Shown piece by piece: positions 43,412 through 52,496 of a stretch of DNA of 64,000 nt. This DNA comes from Alphaproteobacteria bacterium. GTDB taxonomy: Bacteria > Pseudomonadota > Alphaproteobacteria > Caulobacterales > Caulobacteraceae. The notes below the pieces were generated by a model. It saw nothing but the letters and a program-made list of their open reading frames with translations. It searched no databases and was not told the origin of the DNA. Where the stretch lies: NCBI GenBank assembly GCA_025359785.1, contig JANYET010000052.1:141422-205421 (forward strand), written 5' to 3'. Every line of letters begins with the position of its first letter. Positions within the stretch are counted from its first letter, which is position 1. The translations under genes were made by a program, and so were the position numbers.

Positions 43412-43852
43412 TCAGCCCGCCGAGGCGGAAACCGGCGTCCTGCGCCGAGCCGCGACGACCGACAGCCGGAGGACCAACCGGCGAAGGGCGAAGAAGGCCT
43501 GCCCCACCGCGCACCCGCAGACCCCACCCAAGGCCTTGACGATGGCGTCTGATAGCATGGCGTCGCGGCCCGGTATGATCAGCTGTCCGGCCTCGAACGC
43601 GAAGGCCAGCGCCACGACCGCCACGGTCGCGCTGACCCATCTGCGCCCCGCGGCGAGCGCGATCAGGCCGCCTAGCACAAAGAAGGCTGCGAACCGCTCG
43701 GCATCCGGGCTCGCCAGGTGCGGCCGCATCCCGATCGGGCAGAAGGTGACGAAGGCTATGGCTGCCGCGCCCAGGACGGCCAGGCCGACCACCACGGGTG
43801 AAGGTCTCGCCAGCCGGCGATCCGGCCCGGTCCAGGAAGCGGTTCTCGCCAT
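43412..43852 (-). CDS. VanZ-like membrane protein
   Basis: A 146-residue protein with four hydrophobic segments. TFCPIGMRPHLASPDAERF followed by AAFFVLGGL and GQLIIPGRDAMLSDAIVKAL match the VanZ-like family; the last contains the P-x-R-x-x-x-x-D element usual there. The family name comes from a glycopeptide resistance cluster, but chromosomal members have no proven role in resistance. The ATG is at 43850-43852. A fragment of this gene occurs at 42484-42538. Confidence 0.75.
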   Translation of the reverse strand: MARTASWTGPDRRLARPSPVVVGLAVLGAAAIAFVTFCPIGMRPHLASPDAERFAAFFVLGGLIALAAGRRWVSATVAVVALAFAFEAGQLIIPGRDAMLSDAIVKALGGVCGCAVGQAFFALRRLVLRLSVVAARRRTPVSASAG

Positions 43853-43940
43853 CGTCGGCCAACACGTTCGGTTGCTCGCGCAGCCGTCCGCTGCTCAGGC
43901 GAAGGACTATCCGATCAGCCTTAAGACACCGTTCCAGATG

Positions 43941-43984
43941 CCTCAGTTGGCCAGACGCCTCAGTTGGCCACCCACCTCAGTTGG
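43941..43984. repeat. Three-copy 17-bp-spaced repeat
   Basis: The 10-mer CCTCAGTTGG occurs at 43941, 43958 and 43975, exactly 17 bp apart; the first two units also share CCA after the core. The third copy runs into the last codons of the M28 peptidase gene, whose stop is at 43977-43979. It looks like a small local tandem amplification. Confidence 0.8.
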
Positions 43985-45599
43985 TCGGTGTCGGGTCCGG
44001 ATAGCGGAAGGGGTCGGTGACTTTCTGCGGGGTCGGAAGGGCGTTGCGCGGCAGCGGCGCCTCGCTGTTGGCCGCGTCCAGCAGCAGGGTCGCCAGGATC
44101 ACAGCGGCCTGCCGCAGATCGTCGGGCCGCAGGTGGTCGAAGGTGTCGAGATCCGTGTGGTGCGTGCGGCTCCCGTAATCCAGGGGGTCCTGGATGAACT
44201 GGAACGCCGGCAGGCCCAGCTTGACCATGAAGACGTGGTCGGTGCTGCCGGTCGGCTGAGCCGCGACGGTGCTTGCCCCCAGGCTGGCGAAGGGCGACAG
44301 CCACTCTTTCAGGATCGGCGCGGCCGCGAAATTGCCCTCGGTGAAGACGCCGCGGATCTTCCCCGAGCCGTTGTCGATGTTGAAATAGCCCGACATCTCG
44401 GCGAACCCCGGCAGGGTCTTCACCGGAAAGCCGTCCGCGGCGTAATAGGGGCCGAGCTCCGCCAGGCTTGGATCGCTGGACGGCCGCGTGGCCAGGTACT
44501 GGTCGACGTAGGCGAAGGAGCCCAGCAGCCCCTGTTCTTCGCCGGCCCACAGCGCGAACCGGATGCCGCGCTTGGGCTTCACGTGTAGCGCCGACAGGAT
44601 GCGCGCGGCCTCCATCACGATCGCCGAGCCCGCGCCGTTGTCGGTCGCGCCGTCGCCCGCCACCCAGCTGTCCAGGTGGGCGCCCGCCATCACATAGCCG
44701 GCCTTGGGGTCGGAGCCCGCGATGTCGGCCAGGATGTTGTTGGCCTTGGTGTCGGCGTCCTCGAAGTGGACCCTGGAATCGATCTCCAGCCTCACCTCGC
44801 CCACCTTGGCCAGCCGCGCCAGCCGGCGGTAGTCCTCGGCCGCGATCTCGACGGCGGGCAGCAGGGGCGTCTTGCCGACCCGGTAGCCGGAGCCCTCGCC
44901 GTGCACCAACCCGCCGTCGCTGCGCGACATCGAGGCCTGGGCCACCGCGCCCTCGGCGGCCAGGAAGGCGTCAAGCTGCCCCCGGAACCGTTGCCTTTCG
45001 GCGCGCTTGCCTGCGGCCTCGGGATCGAAGCTCGGCTCCTCGTAGGTGTTCAGTTTCGCCAGGTCCGGATCGCTCAACCGCTCGAACGGCGCCTTGGTCT
45101 CGTCCTTGGGCGGCGTCGGCAGGCTGGTGAGCACGATCTTGCCCTTCAGCTTGCCCCGCCAGGCCGCGAAATCGCGGGGGCTGCGAAGCGGCGCCACGAC
45201 GATCGGCGCCGACAGCGGCCCGACCGTGGGCGGTGTCCAGGCGATGGGGATCGCGCGCAGGGTCACTGGCCGGGGCGCGACCATCCGGACGCTTGCGGCC
45301 TCGATCCACCAGCCGCGCCCGAATTCGAAGGGCTGGGTCCGCACGTTGGAAAGGCCCCAGGCCTTGAACCGCGATTGCGTCCAGTGCTCGGCCTGCCGCA
45401 TGGCCGGTGAGTTGGTCATCCGCCCGCCGATCCGGTCGGCCAGATAGGCGGCGGTCTCCACCACCTCGCCCCGGTTGAATCCCTCATCGGCGATCTGATT
45501 GATCGTCTGGGCATCCACTGGCGCGGGCGCCGCACCCGTCGCCGTCGCCGCCAACAGTCCGGCCGCCAGAACCAGCCCGCTCACCTGCAATCGCGCCAT
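43977..45599 (-). CDS. Secreted M28 family metallopeptidase with PA-type insert
   Basis: A 540-residue aminopeptidase-type protein with a signal peptide (about residues 1-29). A protease-associated insert occupies about residues 125-270. Zinc ligands of the M28 domain are in MAGAHLDSWVAGDGATDNGAG (His, Asp), WAGEEQGLLGS (catalytic and metal Glu), IDNGSGK and SRTHHTDLDTFDHL (His). It probably releases N-terminal amino acids in the periplasm. The 3' end runs into the 17-bp repeats. It is downstream of and co-directional with a PEPxxWA-CTERM gene's strand, 153 bp apart. Confidence 0.88.
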   Translation of the reverse strand: MARLQVSGLVLAAGLLAATATGAAPAPVDAQTINQIADEGFNRGEVVETAAYLADRIGGRMTNSPAMRQAEHWTQSRFKAWGLSNVRTQPFEFGRGWWIEAASVRMVAPRPVTLRAIPIAWTPPTVGPLSAPIVVAPLRSPRDFAAWRGKLKGKIVLTSLPTPPKDETKAPFERLSDPDLAKLNTYEEPSFDPEAAGKRAERQRFRGQLDAFLAAEGAVAQASMSRSDGGLVHGEGSGYRVGKTPLLPAVEIAAEDYRRLARLAKVGEVRLEIDSRVHFEDADTKANNILADIAGSDPKAGYVMAGAHLDSWVAGDGATDNGAGSAIVMEAARILSALHVKPKRGIRFALWAGEEQGLLGSFAYVDQYLATRPSSDPSLAELGPYYAADGFPVKTLPGFAEMSGYFNIDNGSGKIRGVFTEGNFAAAPILKEWLSPFASLGASTVAAQPTGSTDHVFMVKLGLPAFQFIQDPLDYGSRTHHTDLDTFDHLRPDDLRQAAVILATLLLDAANSEAPLPRNALPTPQKVTDPFRYPDPTPTN

Positions 45600-45752
45600 C
45601 GTCCGCCCCTCGAAAACCTGCCTCCGCCCCTAGGGCGAAGCCGCACGAAAGACAAGCGCGCCGGCCGAGAGGGTCTCGGTCACTCTTGGGGTGCGCCACG
45701 ACGCCGGAGGCCTGGGCGGCTGCCGCCGCGACCTCCAACGCCGCCGAGGAGT

Positions 45753-46355
45753 CTAGCCCGCGAGCGTGATTGGGCGGCGGCGCAGCGCCGCGCCGGCCAG
45801 ACCGAAGCCCAGGATCATGCTCATCCAGGCCGCCGGTTCCGGCACCGCCGGCAGGTCGAGCGACCCCGAAAAGACGCTGCGGTTCAAGGGCCGCGCGAAG
45901 TTGCGGTCGAGCGTGCCAACCCCCTGGAACGCACCGCTGGCGCCAAGAAAACGGCCAGTGCCGCCCGTCACGATGAAGTCCACTGTGTTGTTCAGGACAT
46001 TGGCCACGCCGCTCGGCGTGAAAAAGCCGGAGTAGGTTCCGAACAGGTCGTCGCCGGCGGCGAACGCGAAGTCGAAGGCGCCGCCGGTGTAGCTGGTCGG
46101 CGGCAGGGTCAGGCAGTGCGCCAGGCTGGGGGCGAAGGCTCCGAAATTGGAAGACCCGGAGACGGTGGCTGTCCCCGGCGAAAAGGCGACGCGCACCTGC
46201 CCGGGGCTGCAAAGCGCGCTGGGCGCCGGCGGCGGCGTGTCGTTCATTTCCACGCCCGTGAAGCTGACGATCGCGGCGGCCGCCGGAAGCGGTGCGCAGA
46301 GCGCGAGCGCGATCAGGGCGGATTGGATCGCGACGTGAGGGATGGAAGGGCTCAT
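45753..46355 (-). CDS. PEPxxWA-CTERM sorting domain protein
   Basis: A 200-residue exported protein. The ATG at 46353-46355 has GGAG seven bases upstream, giving a signal peptide that ends near PAAAAI. The body has two cysteines (ALCSPG and AHCLTLP) and a GGTGRFLGASGAFQGVGT segment, seen in secreted beta-barrel-like proteins. The C-terminus is AVPEPAAWMSMILGFGLAG and a basic tail (RRR). It is divergent from the winged-helix/TPR regulator gene, 106 bp apart. The function is unknown. Confidence 0.84.
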   Translation of the reverse strand: MSPSIPHVAIQSALIALALCAPLPAAAAIVSFTGVEMNDTPPPAPSALCSPGQVRVAFSPGTATVSGSSNFGAFAPSLAHCLTLPPTSYTGGAFDFAFAAGDDLFGTYSGFFTPSGVANVLNNTVDFIVTGGTGRFLGASGAFQGVGTLDRNFARPLNRSVFSGSLDLPAVPEPAAWMSMILGFGLAGAALRRRPITLAG

Positions 46356-46461
46356 GCTAATCTCCAGGTGACAGTCCGCGGGGACGCGGCGTCTCGCAGC
46401 TGGAGGCCGGGCGAGGTTGAAGGGAATGATGGACACCTGATGGTGCGCCGATGATTTGCCG

Positions 46462-48039
46462 ATGTCGTTTGGAGTCAGTGCGTTGGATGGTGACACCCTA
46501 GAGTTTGCGACCGCTGCGACCTTGGCCCGGCGACACCCGTTCCGGCTGGGAGCGACGCGGATCGACCCGGCATCGCGCGAGGTCAGCGGACCCGGCGGGC
46601 GGATCACCATCGAGCCCCGCGTCATGCAGGTGCTGGTCGCCCTGGCCAGTGTAGACGGCGGCGTGGTCACCCGCGAAGACCTCTCACGCCTCTGCTGGAA
46701 CAACCAGATCGTCGGCGACGACGCCCTCAACCGGGCGGTGAGTGAGGTCCGACGCCTGGCCAGGACGGTCGCGGCGAGCGAGTTCGTGGTCGAAACCATC
46801 ACCCGCACCGGCTATCGGCTGACCGGAGCGACAACGCCGGTGGAAGGCCCGGCGGACACCGAGCGGGAGGCCGCACCGAAGCTGGGCGGGGTCTCTCGCC
46901 GGCTCGCGCTTGGCGGCGCGGCGGTGGCGGTCGCGGGCCTTGCGGCGGGCGCCTGGGCGGTCTGGCCCAATCCGAAGGCGCGGGCCGCCGCGGCGCTCGC
47001 CCAGCAGGCACAGCTGGCGGCGGACGAAGGGATGCCCGCCGCGGCCACCCAGGCTGTGTCGTTGTTACGCCAGGCCGTCGCGCTTCGGCCCGATGACCCA
47101 ATGCTTTGGGGACAGCTGGCGCAGGCTTGGCGCTCCAAGGTCGACTTCGCCTTGCCGGCCGACAGCGCGACGGCGGTGCGCAACTGCGAGCTGGCCGCCA
47201 TGCGCGCCCTGTCCCTGGACCCGAAACAGGCCGATGCCCGGACAGCGCTGATCATGCTGCGCGCCACCTACGGCGACTGGCTGGCGGTCGAGGCCGCACT
47301 GCGGGGCGTGCTGGCCGACCGACCCGACAACGATGTCGCCGCCGGCGAGCTCGCCGCCCTCCTGCAGTCGGTGGGCCGGATCGGTGAGGCTGGGGGGCGT
47401 ATCGACCACGTCGCCGCGCGCCGGCCGCTGTCGCCGGCTTACCAGTACCGCGTCAGCCTTTCGCTCTGGAGCCGCGGCCGCCTGGGCGATGCCGATCGGA
47501 CCATCGAACGCGCCTTCGCCCTTTGGCCGCGCCATCCCGGCGTCTGGTCGGCGCGGCTGTGGCTGACCGGCTTCACCGGCCGCGCGAGCCTGGCCTTGGC
47601 GCAGATCGCCGATCTGGAGTCTCGTCCCGCCGGTGTGACGGAGGAGGCGGTGGCCACGCTGCGGACTTCCATGCAGGCCTTGCGGACCCGCGCGCCGGCT
47701 GCGATCCGAGCCGCCGTGGACGCCAATATGGCCGCGGCCATGACAGGAGCTTCCGGCTCGATCAGCGCCATCATGGTGCTGTCCGGGCTGGGCCGGCTCG
47801 ATGAAGCCTTCTCCATCGCCAACGGCTATCTGCTCCGCCAGGGACCGAGCCTCATGCCGCTGCGCGCCAACCCCGCGCAGGCGCCCACCGTCGATCGGGG
47901 CCATCGTCACACCCAGGTCCTGTTCGTTCCGGTGTCCGCGCCGCTACGCGCCGATCCCCGCTTCATGCCGATGTGCGAAGACTGCGGCCTTGGCGACTAT
48001 TGGCGCCGCTCTGGCCACCGGCCCGACTTCCTCGGTTAG
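46462..48039 (+). CDS. CadC/ToxR-like membrane regulator with TPR-type sensor domain
   Basis: A 525-residue protein. An OmpR/PhoB-type winged helix occupies about residues 25-115 (FRLGATRIDPASREVSGPGG, VMQVLVALASVDGGVVTRED, NRAVSEVRRL and a TGYRL end). One membrane helix follows (about 147-166, LALGGAAVAVAGLAAGAWAV). The C-terminal part is TPR-like and lies in the periplasm. This is the CadC/ToxR one-component design: the DNA-binding domain stays attached to the membrane and reads envelope state. The ATG at 46462 is preferred. It is divergent from a PEPxxWA-CTERM gene, the obvious candidate target. Confidence 0.85.
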   Translation: MSFGVSALDGDTLEFATAATLARRHPFRLGATRIDPASREVSGPGGRITIEPRVMQVLVALASVDGGVVTREDLSRLCWNNQIVGDDALNRAVSEVRRLARTVAASEFVVETITRTGYRLTGATTPVEGPADTEREAAPKLGGVSRRLALGGAAVAVAGLAAGAWAVWPNPKARAAAALAQQAQLAADEGMPAAATQAVSLLRQAVALRPDDPMLWGQLAQAWRSKVDFALPADSATAVRNCELAAMRALSLDPKQADARTALIMLRATYGDWLAVEAALRGVLADRPDNDVAAGELAALLQSVGRIGEAGGRIDHVAARRPLSPAYQYRVSLSLWSRGRLGDADRTIERAFALWPRHPGVWSARLWLTGFTGRASLALAQIADLESRPAGVTEEAVATLRTSMQALRTRAPAAIRAAVDANMAAAMTGASGSISAIMVLSGLGRLDEAFSIANGYLLRQGPSLMPLRANPAQAPTVDRGHRHTQVLFVPVSAPLRADPRFMPMCEDCGLGDYWRRSGHRPDFLG

Positions 48040-48173
48040 GGTCAACCGGATCGGCGCGTGGAAAAGCGCCGGCCCAGACCATCGACGCGCCGGGCTTGCC
48101 TCGGTAGAGTTCCGCGACGCAGCTGTCGGGTGACCGGCGGCGACCGGCCGCAAGCCCCATATCAGGACCCTGC

Positions 48174-49388
48174 ATGAAACTCGCGACCCTCGCCGCCCTG
48201 GCGGCTCTCAGCGCGACGAGCGCCTACGCCCAGACCAACCTCGGCCTGCAAGCGCCCGAGCCCAGCCTGCCGTTCGTCATGACCTCGGTGGCCACCTTCA
48301 ACCTGCCCTGGCGCCTGGCCTTCCTGCCGGATGGCCGCCTGCTGGTCACCGAGAAGGTCGGGCCGATCTGGGTCGTCAGCCAGGCTGGCGAGAAAACCCC
48401 GGTCGCCAATGTTCCGGCTGTGCTGTCGCAAGGCCAGGGCGGCATGTTCGGCATCTGGCTGTCGCCGCACTACGCGGCCGACCACAGCGTCTACATCACC
48501 TATGCCGAGCCCGGCGACGGTGGCTCCAGCCTGGCCCTGGCCCGGGCCAGACTGTCGCTCACCAAGGGCGCGGCCAGCCTCGAGGGGCTCAAGGTCATCT
48601 GGCGCGACGGCGCGCGCGGCCGGGGCGGACAGTTCGGCACCCAGATCGCGTTTTCGCCGGACAGCCGATACCTGTTTCTCACCGTCGGCGACCGGCAGCG
48701 GATGACGCCCGCGCAGGATCCCAACCAGCCGTTGGGCAAGATTCTGCGGCTCACCCTCGACGGCAAGCCCGCGCCCGGCAATCCGATGGCCGGCAAAGTG
48801 GGCGCGGCCACCGTGCCGATCATCGACCCGCCGTCCGACACCGAAAAGGCCAAGACCGCGCCGGTGATCCGCACCTATGCCTTCCCCGGTCCGAACCTGA
48901 CGCCGGCCGAGACCTGGACCACCGGCCACCGCACGCCCTATGGCCTGGCCTTCGCGCCGGACGGCAGGCTGTGGGAGGCCGAGCACGGCCCGCGCGGCGG
49001 CGACGAACTGAATCTGATCGAGCCCGGCAAGAACTACGGCTGGCCGCTCACCTCCTACGCGGTGAACTACAACGGCGTGCCGATCCCCAGCCCGGATACC
49101 CGGCCCGACCTGGCCAAGCCGGTGATCTATTGGACGCCGGTCATCGCGATGGGCAACCTCGTTTTCTACGACGGCAAGATGTTCCCGCAGTGGAAGGGCT
49201 CGGCCCTGCTGAGCGGCCTGGGCTCGAAGGCGCTGATCCGTGTCGCCGTCAAAGGCGCCGAGGCCAAGGCCGCTGAACGCTGGAGCGTCGGCCACCGCAT
49301 CCGCGACGTGGAGGTGGCCCCCGACGGCGCGCTGTGGATGCTTGAAGACGCCAACCCCGGTGGCCTGTTCCGCGTGACGCCGAAGTAG
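48174..49388 (+). CDS. PQQ-dependent sugar dehydrogenase, soluble aldose type
   Basis: A 404-residue exported six-bladed propeller. A signal peptide ends near SAYAQ (about residue 20). The family motifs are NLPWRLAFLPDGRLLVTEK, GGQFGTQIAFSPD, TTGHRTPYGLAFAPDGRLW and AEHGPRGGDELNLI, which in relatives (Asd/YliI, GdhB) bind PQQ and calcium. It would oxidise the C1 of aldose sugars in the periplasm and pass electrons onward. No PQQ synthesis genes are in the window. The gene stands alone. Confidence 0.88.
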   Translation: MKLATLAALAALSATSAYAQTNLGLQAPEPSLPFVMTSVATFNLPWRLAFLPDGRLLVTEKVGPIWVVSQAGEKTPVANVPAVLSQGQGGMFGIWLSPHYAADHSVYITYAEPGDGGSSLALARARLSLTKGAASLEGLKVIWRDGARGRGGQFGTQIAFSPDSRYLFLTVGDRQRMTPAQDPNQPLGKILRLTLDGKPAPGNPMAGKVGAATVPIIDPPSDTEKAKTAPVIRTYAFPGPNLTPAETWTTGHRTPYGLAFAPDGRLWEAEHGPRGGDELNLIEPGKNYGWPLTSYAVNYNGVPIPSPDTRPDLAKPVIYWTPVIAMGNLVFYDGKMFPQWKGSALLSGLGSKALIRVAVKGAEAKAAERWSVGHRIRDVEVAPDGALWMLEDANPGGLFRVTPK

Positions 49389-49494
49389 CCGCCCGCCTCG
49401 CGGTATCGAGCCTCAGCGGGTCGAGCGGGACCTACGGGATATCGCCGCGCGGCGCGTTAACGATGCGTAGCCCTTATCCGGCTAGTCCAAGGCC

Positions 49495-52407
49495 ATGCAT
49501 ACCAACAACGGCTTGGGCGCAGGCACTGGGATCGCGGCGGGTAAGCCGTCGGCGCTGGCGACGATCGCCACGGCGGCTGGCGTTCTGGCCCTGGCCTACG
49601 CCAGCCTGGTCTTCACCCGCGACATCGGTCGGATCGCGGCCGTGTGGCCCGCGAACGCCGTGGTCGTGGCGATCCTGCTGCGGACCGCATCGCCGTCCAG
49701 ATGGCGTTTCCTGGTGGCTGGGGTCCTGGGGATTGTCGGGGCCAACCTGCTGTTCGGCGACCCTGTCGCCCGGGCTTTCGAACTGTCGGCCTGTAACGGT
49801 CTGGAAATCGGCCTTTGCGCGGGGCTGCTGCGGCGGATATCGGGCGCGCGCATCGACCTCAGACGCCAGTCGCACCTGGTGTGGTTCCTGGCCGTCGCGG
49901 GGCTCCTGGCGCCGCTGGCCTCGGCGACCTGCGCGGCGCTGGTCTTGGCGCTCAGTCCGGCCACTCCGTTTCTGAACACCGTCGTCGCCTGGTATGCGCC
50001 CGACGCGCTCGGGCTGCTGATCGTGACGCCCGCGCTGCTGGCCATGACCTACCGCGAGGTAGCCGGCGCCGCTCGCCAGCTTGCCAGGGGCCGCGGCCTG
50101 GCATCCCTGGGCGCGCTCGGGCTGACCATGGCCATCGTCTTTGGACAGACCCGCTATCCCCTGTTCTTCCTCATCCCGCCGACGCTGATCTACGTGGCGT
50201 TCGAGCTGGGTCTGGCGGGGGCTGCCGTCATGCTGCTGGCGACCTCCGCGGCGGCCACCATCATGACGCTGGCCGGGTTCGGTCCCGCCGCCCTGATCCA
50301 CGGGGGCCTGGTCGAGCGCCTCGGCGTTCTGCAGATCTTCCTGGCGACCGTGACCATCGCCGTCCTGCCCGTCGCCGCCGCGCTCGCCAAGCGCGACCGC
50401 CTGGACATGGAGCTGCGGCGGTCCCTGGACGAGATGGCCGCCGCACGACGCCAGATCGAGGAAAACGAGACCCGTTACCGGCTGCTCTTGGACGCCTCGC
50501 CGGACATCATCTTCAAGGTCGATAGCACCGACATCATCCAGTACGTCTCGCCGTCCGCCAGGCGCTACGGCTTCGAGCCCGCCGCGATGATCGGCCGGCG
50601 CGGCGCCGACTTCATCCATCCGGACGACCTGCCCGAAGTGCTGGCGCGCGTCGCGCTGATCGTGGCCGGTGGCGCGCCCGAGCCTGGCGCCGACCGTTCT
50701 TTCCGCGTTCAGACCGACGATGGCGCGGCGATCTGGGTGGAGGCCAACTCGGCGGTTGTGCGCGACGAAGCCGGCGCGCCGGCGGGCCTGGTCACGCAGA
50801 TTCGCGATGTCTCCGACCGGCGCGCGGCGTCCGCGGCGCTCGCCGAGAGCGAGGCCCGCTATCGGCTGCTCACCGACTCCTCGCCCGACGTCGTGCTCAA
50901 GGTCGATCGCGACGAAATCATTCAATATGTTTCGCCCTCCATCGCGCGCTATGGCTTCAGCCCCGCCGATCTCGTCAGCCGCAGCTGCGTCAGCCTGGTG
51001 CTCCCCGAGGACATGCCCAAGGTGCGGGCTCTGGCGGCGGCCCTGATCACCGGCGCTGAGCCTGACGCAACGCAGGACCGCACCTACCGGATGCGCACCG
51101 CCGACGGCGGCCATGTCTGGATGGAGGGCAACCCGGCGATCGTCCGAGACGAGGCCGGCGCGCCGATCGCGGTGATCACCCAGCTTCGCGATATTTCCGA
51201 CCGCCGCGCGACCACTCTGGCGCTGCAGGCCGCCCGCGCCGCGGCCGAGGACGCCGCCGCGGTCAAGTCGGCGTTCATGGCCAACATGAGCCACGAGATC
51301 AGGACGCCGCTGACCTCGATCCTGGGATTTACCGGCCTGCTGTCGAACCACGCGGCGCTGGATGCGACCGCGCGGGCCTATGTCGATCGCGTCGCCGGCG
51401 CGGGGCAGGCCCTGCTGTCGATCGTCAACGACATCCTGGATTTCTCGAAGCTCGAGGCCGGACAGGTCGAGATCAGCCGCAAGCCGACAGCGCTGAGCGA
51501 CCTGGCGCGCGACGCCCTGTTGATGTTCACGCCCCAGGCCAGCGACAAGGGGCTGACGCTGGCGTTTGAGGCCACCGACGACCTGCCGCCCTGCCTGCTG
51601 ATCGATCCTGATCGGGTTCGCCAGATCCTGCTCAACCTGATCGGCAACGCGGTGAAATTCACCGAGGCCGGACATGTGCGGGTCGCCGCGCGCTATGACG
51701 CCAGGGCCGAACGGCTGGAGGTCCAGGTCATCGACACCGGGGCGGGCCTTACCCGGACCCAGCAGCGCAAGCTCTTCCAGCGCTTCTCGCAGGTCGATGC
51801 GTCATCGACCCGCCGCCATGGCGGAACCGGCTTGGGCCTGGCCATTTCGCGCGGCCTCGCCGAGGCGATGGGCGGCATGGTCGGCGTCCGCAGCAAGCGC
51901 GGCGAAGGCTCGGTCTTCTATCTGCGGGTCACCGCGCCCGCCGCCCAGTTCGACGCGGCGCAAGCCACGGCGGATCAGCTTCCCACCCTGGAGGGTCTGA
52001 GGGTGCTGGTCGCTGACGACAATCCAGCCAACCGCGATCTGGTGCGGGCGATCCTGGCGCCGTTCGATGTGCGGGTGACGGAGGCCGCCGACGGTCGCGA
52101 CGCGGTGGAAGCCGCCGCCCGCGCGCCGGTCGATGTGATCCTGATGGACATCAGGATGCCCCGCCTGGACGGCCCGGCGGCCGCGGCGGCGATCCGCGAA
52201 GGCGGCGGCCCGAACCAGGACGTCGCCATCCTCGCCTTTTCCGCCGACGTCGATCTGGCCCGCTTCGAGATCGCCGGCTCGGCCTTCGACGGCATTGTCC
52301 GCAAGCCGATCGCCGCCGACCAGTTGATCGCGGCCCTGGCCCGCGCCGCCTCGCCGGAGACCGATGCGATGGCCTCGCGGGACAGCGTCCGCCAGGCCGC
52401 CGGTTAG
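49495..52407 (+). CDS. Hybrid histidine kinase with MASE1 and two PAS domains
   Basis: A 970-residue membrane sensor. MASE1 with about eight helices occupies residues 20-300 (VWPANAVVVAILLR is typical). Two PAS/PAC units follow (about 320-445 and 450-575), then HisKA with the phospho-acceptor His600 (MSHEIRTPLTSILGF) and an ATPase domain (NLIGNAVKFT, DTGAGLT, GGTGLGLAIS). A receiver domain ends the protein with Asp885 (LMDIRMP). The two PAS units are alike (both include VRDEAGAP and YVSPS), suggesting internal duplication. No partner regulator gene is adjacent. Confidence 0.92.
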   Translation: MHTNNGLGAGTGIAAGKPSALATIATAAGVLALAYASLVFTRDIGRIAAVWPANAVVVAILLRTASPSRWRFLVAGVLGIVGANLLFGDPVARAFELSACNGLEIGLCAGLLRRISGARIDLRRQSHLVWFLAVAGLLAPLASATCAALVLALSPATPFLNTVVAWYAPDALGLLIVTPALLAMTYREVAGAARQLARGRGLASLGALGLTMAIVFGQTRYPLFFLIPPTLIYVAFELGLAGAAVMLLATSAAATIMTLAGFGPAALIHGGLVERLGVLQIFLATVTIAVLPVAAALAKRDRLDMELRRSLDEMAAARRQIEENETRYRLLLDASPDIIFKVDSTDIIQYVSPSARRYGFEPAAMIGRRGADFIHPDDLPEVLARVALIVAGGAPEPGADRSFRVQTDDGAAIWVEANSAVVRDEAGAPAGLVTQIRDVSDRRAASAALAESEARYRLLTDSSPDVVLKVDRDEIIQYVSPSIARYGFSPADLVSRSCVSLVLPEDMPKVRALAAALITGAEPDATQDRTYRMRTADGGHVWMEGNPAIVRDEAGAPIAVITQLRDISDRRATTLALQAARAAAEDAAAVKSAFMANMSHEIRTPLTSILGFTGLLSNHAALDATARAYVDRVAGAGQALLSIVNDILDFSKLEAGQVEISRKPTALSDLARDALLMFTPQASDKGLTLAFEATDDLPPCLLIDPDRVRQILLNLIGNAVKFTEAGHVRVAARYDARAERLEVQVIDTGAGLTRTQQRKLFQRFSQVDASSTRRHGGTGLGLAISRGLAEAMGGMVGVRSKRGEGSVFYLRVTAPAAQFDAAQATADQLPTLEGLRVLVADDNPANRDLVRAILAPFDVRVTEAADGRDAVEAAARAPVDVILMDIRMPRLDGPAAAAAIREGGGPNQDVAILAFSADVDLARFEIAGSAFDGIVRKPIAADQLIAALARAASPETDAMASRDSVRQAAG

Positions 52408-52436
52408 CGTCTGACGCCGGACGGTTCGCGCCCAAG

Positions 52437-52487
52437 ACCCAGACTTTTCCGGGACCCAGACTTTTCCGGGACCCAGACTCTTCCGGA
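52437..52487. repeat. Three tandem copies of a 17-bp unit
   Basis: The unit ACCCAGACTTTTCCGGG occurs at 52437-52453 and again exactly at 52454-52470; a third copy at 52471-52487 has two changes. It lies in the 89-bp gap between the convergent hybrid kinase and TraB/GumN genes. There are no unique spacers, so it is not a CRISPR array. The role is unknown. Confidence 0.9.
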
Positions 52488-52496
52488 ACGCGGGCT

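Noticed and set aside
43412..43852. Glycopeptide resistance determinant, from the VanZ name
   Set aside because: Only a VanZ-like membrane protein is present, without vanHAX or vanRS genes; chromosomal homologues are widespread and have no proven role in resistance.
49474..51675. A 730-codon minus-strand frame across the hybrid kinase
   Set aside because: It is antisense to well-defined MASE1, PAS and HisKA domains and is rich in His, Gln and Arg, as expected of a shadow frame.
52437..52487. Possible CRISPR array
   Set aside because: The units are directly adjacent with no unique spacers, only three copies exist, and no cas gene is nearby.
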